Below are positions 6,430-6,649 of a DNA stretch of 6,649 bases, piece after piece. This DNA comes from Candidatus Poseidoniaceae archaeon. GTDB taxonomy: Archaea; Thermoplasmatota; Poseidoniia; Poseidoniales; Poseidoniaceae. Numbering within the stretch: the stretch's first letter is position 1; the number at the start of each line of letters is the position of its first letter. The notes below the pieces were generated by a model. It saw only the letters and a program-made list of their open reading frames with translations, had not been told where the DNA came from and made no database searches. Location: the NCBI GenBank assembly GCA_013329295.1, contig DUKP01000044.1, positions 1 to 6,649 of the forward strand, in the 5' to 3' direction. A program made the position numbers and the translations under genes.

Positions 6430-6649
6430 TTAAGGCCTCCTTGAGTTATTTTTACCTTTATTGTTACGGGACAGCTGTCTACTAGAAAGCCCTCCTTCAG
6501 CAACACGTTTGGCATCAATCAATAAATCTTCAAAATCTGAATTCAACTTATCTTGCCAATAATCTTTGGAGGTACTTGAATCTCTTAGATTCGTAGATAG
6601 TTTGGTGAATTTTGATTCTAATCTGCGTCTGTTAGATTCATTTTCATTC
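6430..6649 (-). CDS. C-terminal end of an unidentified basic-tailed protein (5' end outside window)
   Basis: Reading the minus strand from 6648, 72 codons are open to a TAA at 6432-6430. The frame carries the SD of the next gene inside its last codons, and its stop lies one base before the next start, which supports a real coding end. The sequence is polar and helical (RRRLESKFTKLS, DFEDLLIDAKRVAEGGLSSRQL) and ends in an Arg/Lys/Asn-rich tail (NNKGKNNSRRP). The block KRVAEGGLSSRQL loosely resembles the end motif of the two coiled-coil proteins in this window. The protein is not recognised; a third coiled-coil member of the same system is possible. Confidence 0.6.
   Translation of the reverse strand, partial: NENESNRRRLESKFTKLSTNLRDSSTSKDYWQDKLNSDFEDLLIDAKRVAEGGLSSRQLSRNNKGKNNSRRP
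6436..6442 (-). promoter_or_regulatory. Strong Shine-Dalgarno that fixes the nucleotidyltransferase start
   Basis: AAGGAGG on the minus strand, inside the last codons of the upstream gene, is followed by a 7-base spacer (CCTTAAC, containing the upstream TAA) and then TTG at 6428-6426. It is the best SD in the window and decides for the TTG start over the longer frame beginning at 6518. Confidence 0.75.

Noticed and set aside
6429..6518. Longer nucleotidyltransferase start at TTG 6518 or ATG 6515
   Set aside because: It overlaps the coding end of the upstream gene by about 89 bases, has no SD, and the added residues look like an out-of-frame shadow. The TTG at 6428 has an ideal SD.

Overview
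The window looks like a piece of a low-GC planktonic marine euryarchaeon, most likely the Marine Group II/III lineage (Poseidoniales or relatives). Three things point there: an archaeal-type PurP, an archaeal COG1340-type coiled-coil protein, and a large acidic surface protein whose aspartate-rich repeats, single C-terminal membrane anchor and Gln/Tyr-rich tail resemble proteins I associate with that group. The assignment is by recognition, not by phylogeny.

Layout. Bases 1-1278 (+) hold the 3' end of the calcium-loop surface protein. Everything else is on the minus strand and converges on it. In transcription order (right to left) these are: the last 72 codons of an unidentified gene (6649-6430); a 689-residue eukaryote-like Cid1/TRF4-type terminal nucleotidyltransferase fused to a long coiled coil (6428-4359); a GNAT acetyltransferase (4304-3870, possibly starting at an ATT at 4346); a small roadblock/LC7 protein (3829-3497) with its own TATA-like box; a COG1340-type coiled-coil protein (3391-2522); and purP of purine synthesis (2468-1311). 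A short hairpin lies between the convergent stops at 1276-1313. No tRNA, rRNA, CRISPR array or insertion sequence was seen, and no gap between genes exceeds about 110 bases.

How the genes may work together. The first three minus-strand genes are tightly packed, with gaps of 1 base and about 12-54 bases and strong Shine-Dalgarno sequences close to the stops, so they look like one translationally coupled unit. The most notable gene is the nucleotidyltransferase. It keeps the whole architecture of eukaryotic non-canonical poly(A)/poly(U) polymerases: GS plus three catalytic Asp, the central domain, and the PAP-associated domain ending in EDPF. Its C-terminal half appears homologous to the stand-alone coiled-coil protein encoded about 1 kb downstream. 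The two share a helix-turn-helix segment and an end motif of the form K-[VL]-x-x-G-x-x-[LF]-S-x-x-[DE]-L; the cut-off upstream protein may carry a looser version of it. This suggests an RNA 3'-tailing enzyme attached to, or competing for, the same partner as the COG1340 protein, possibly a ribosome- or mRNA-associated complex. That last step is inference.
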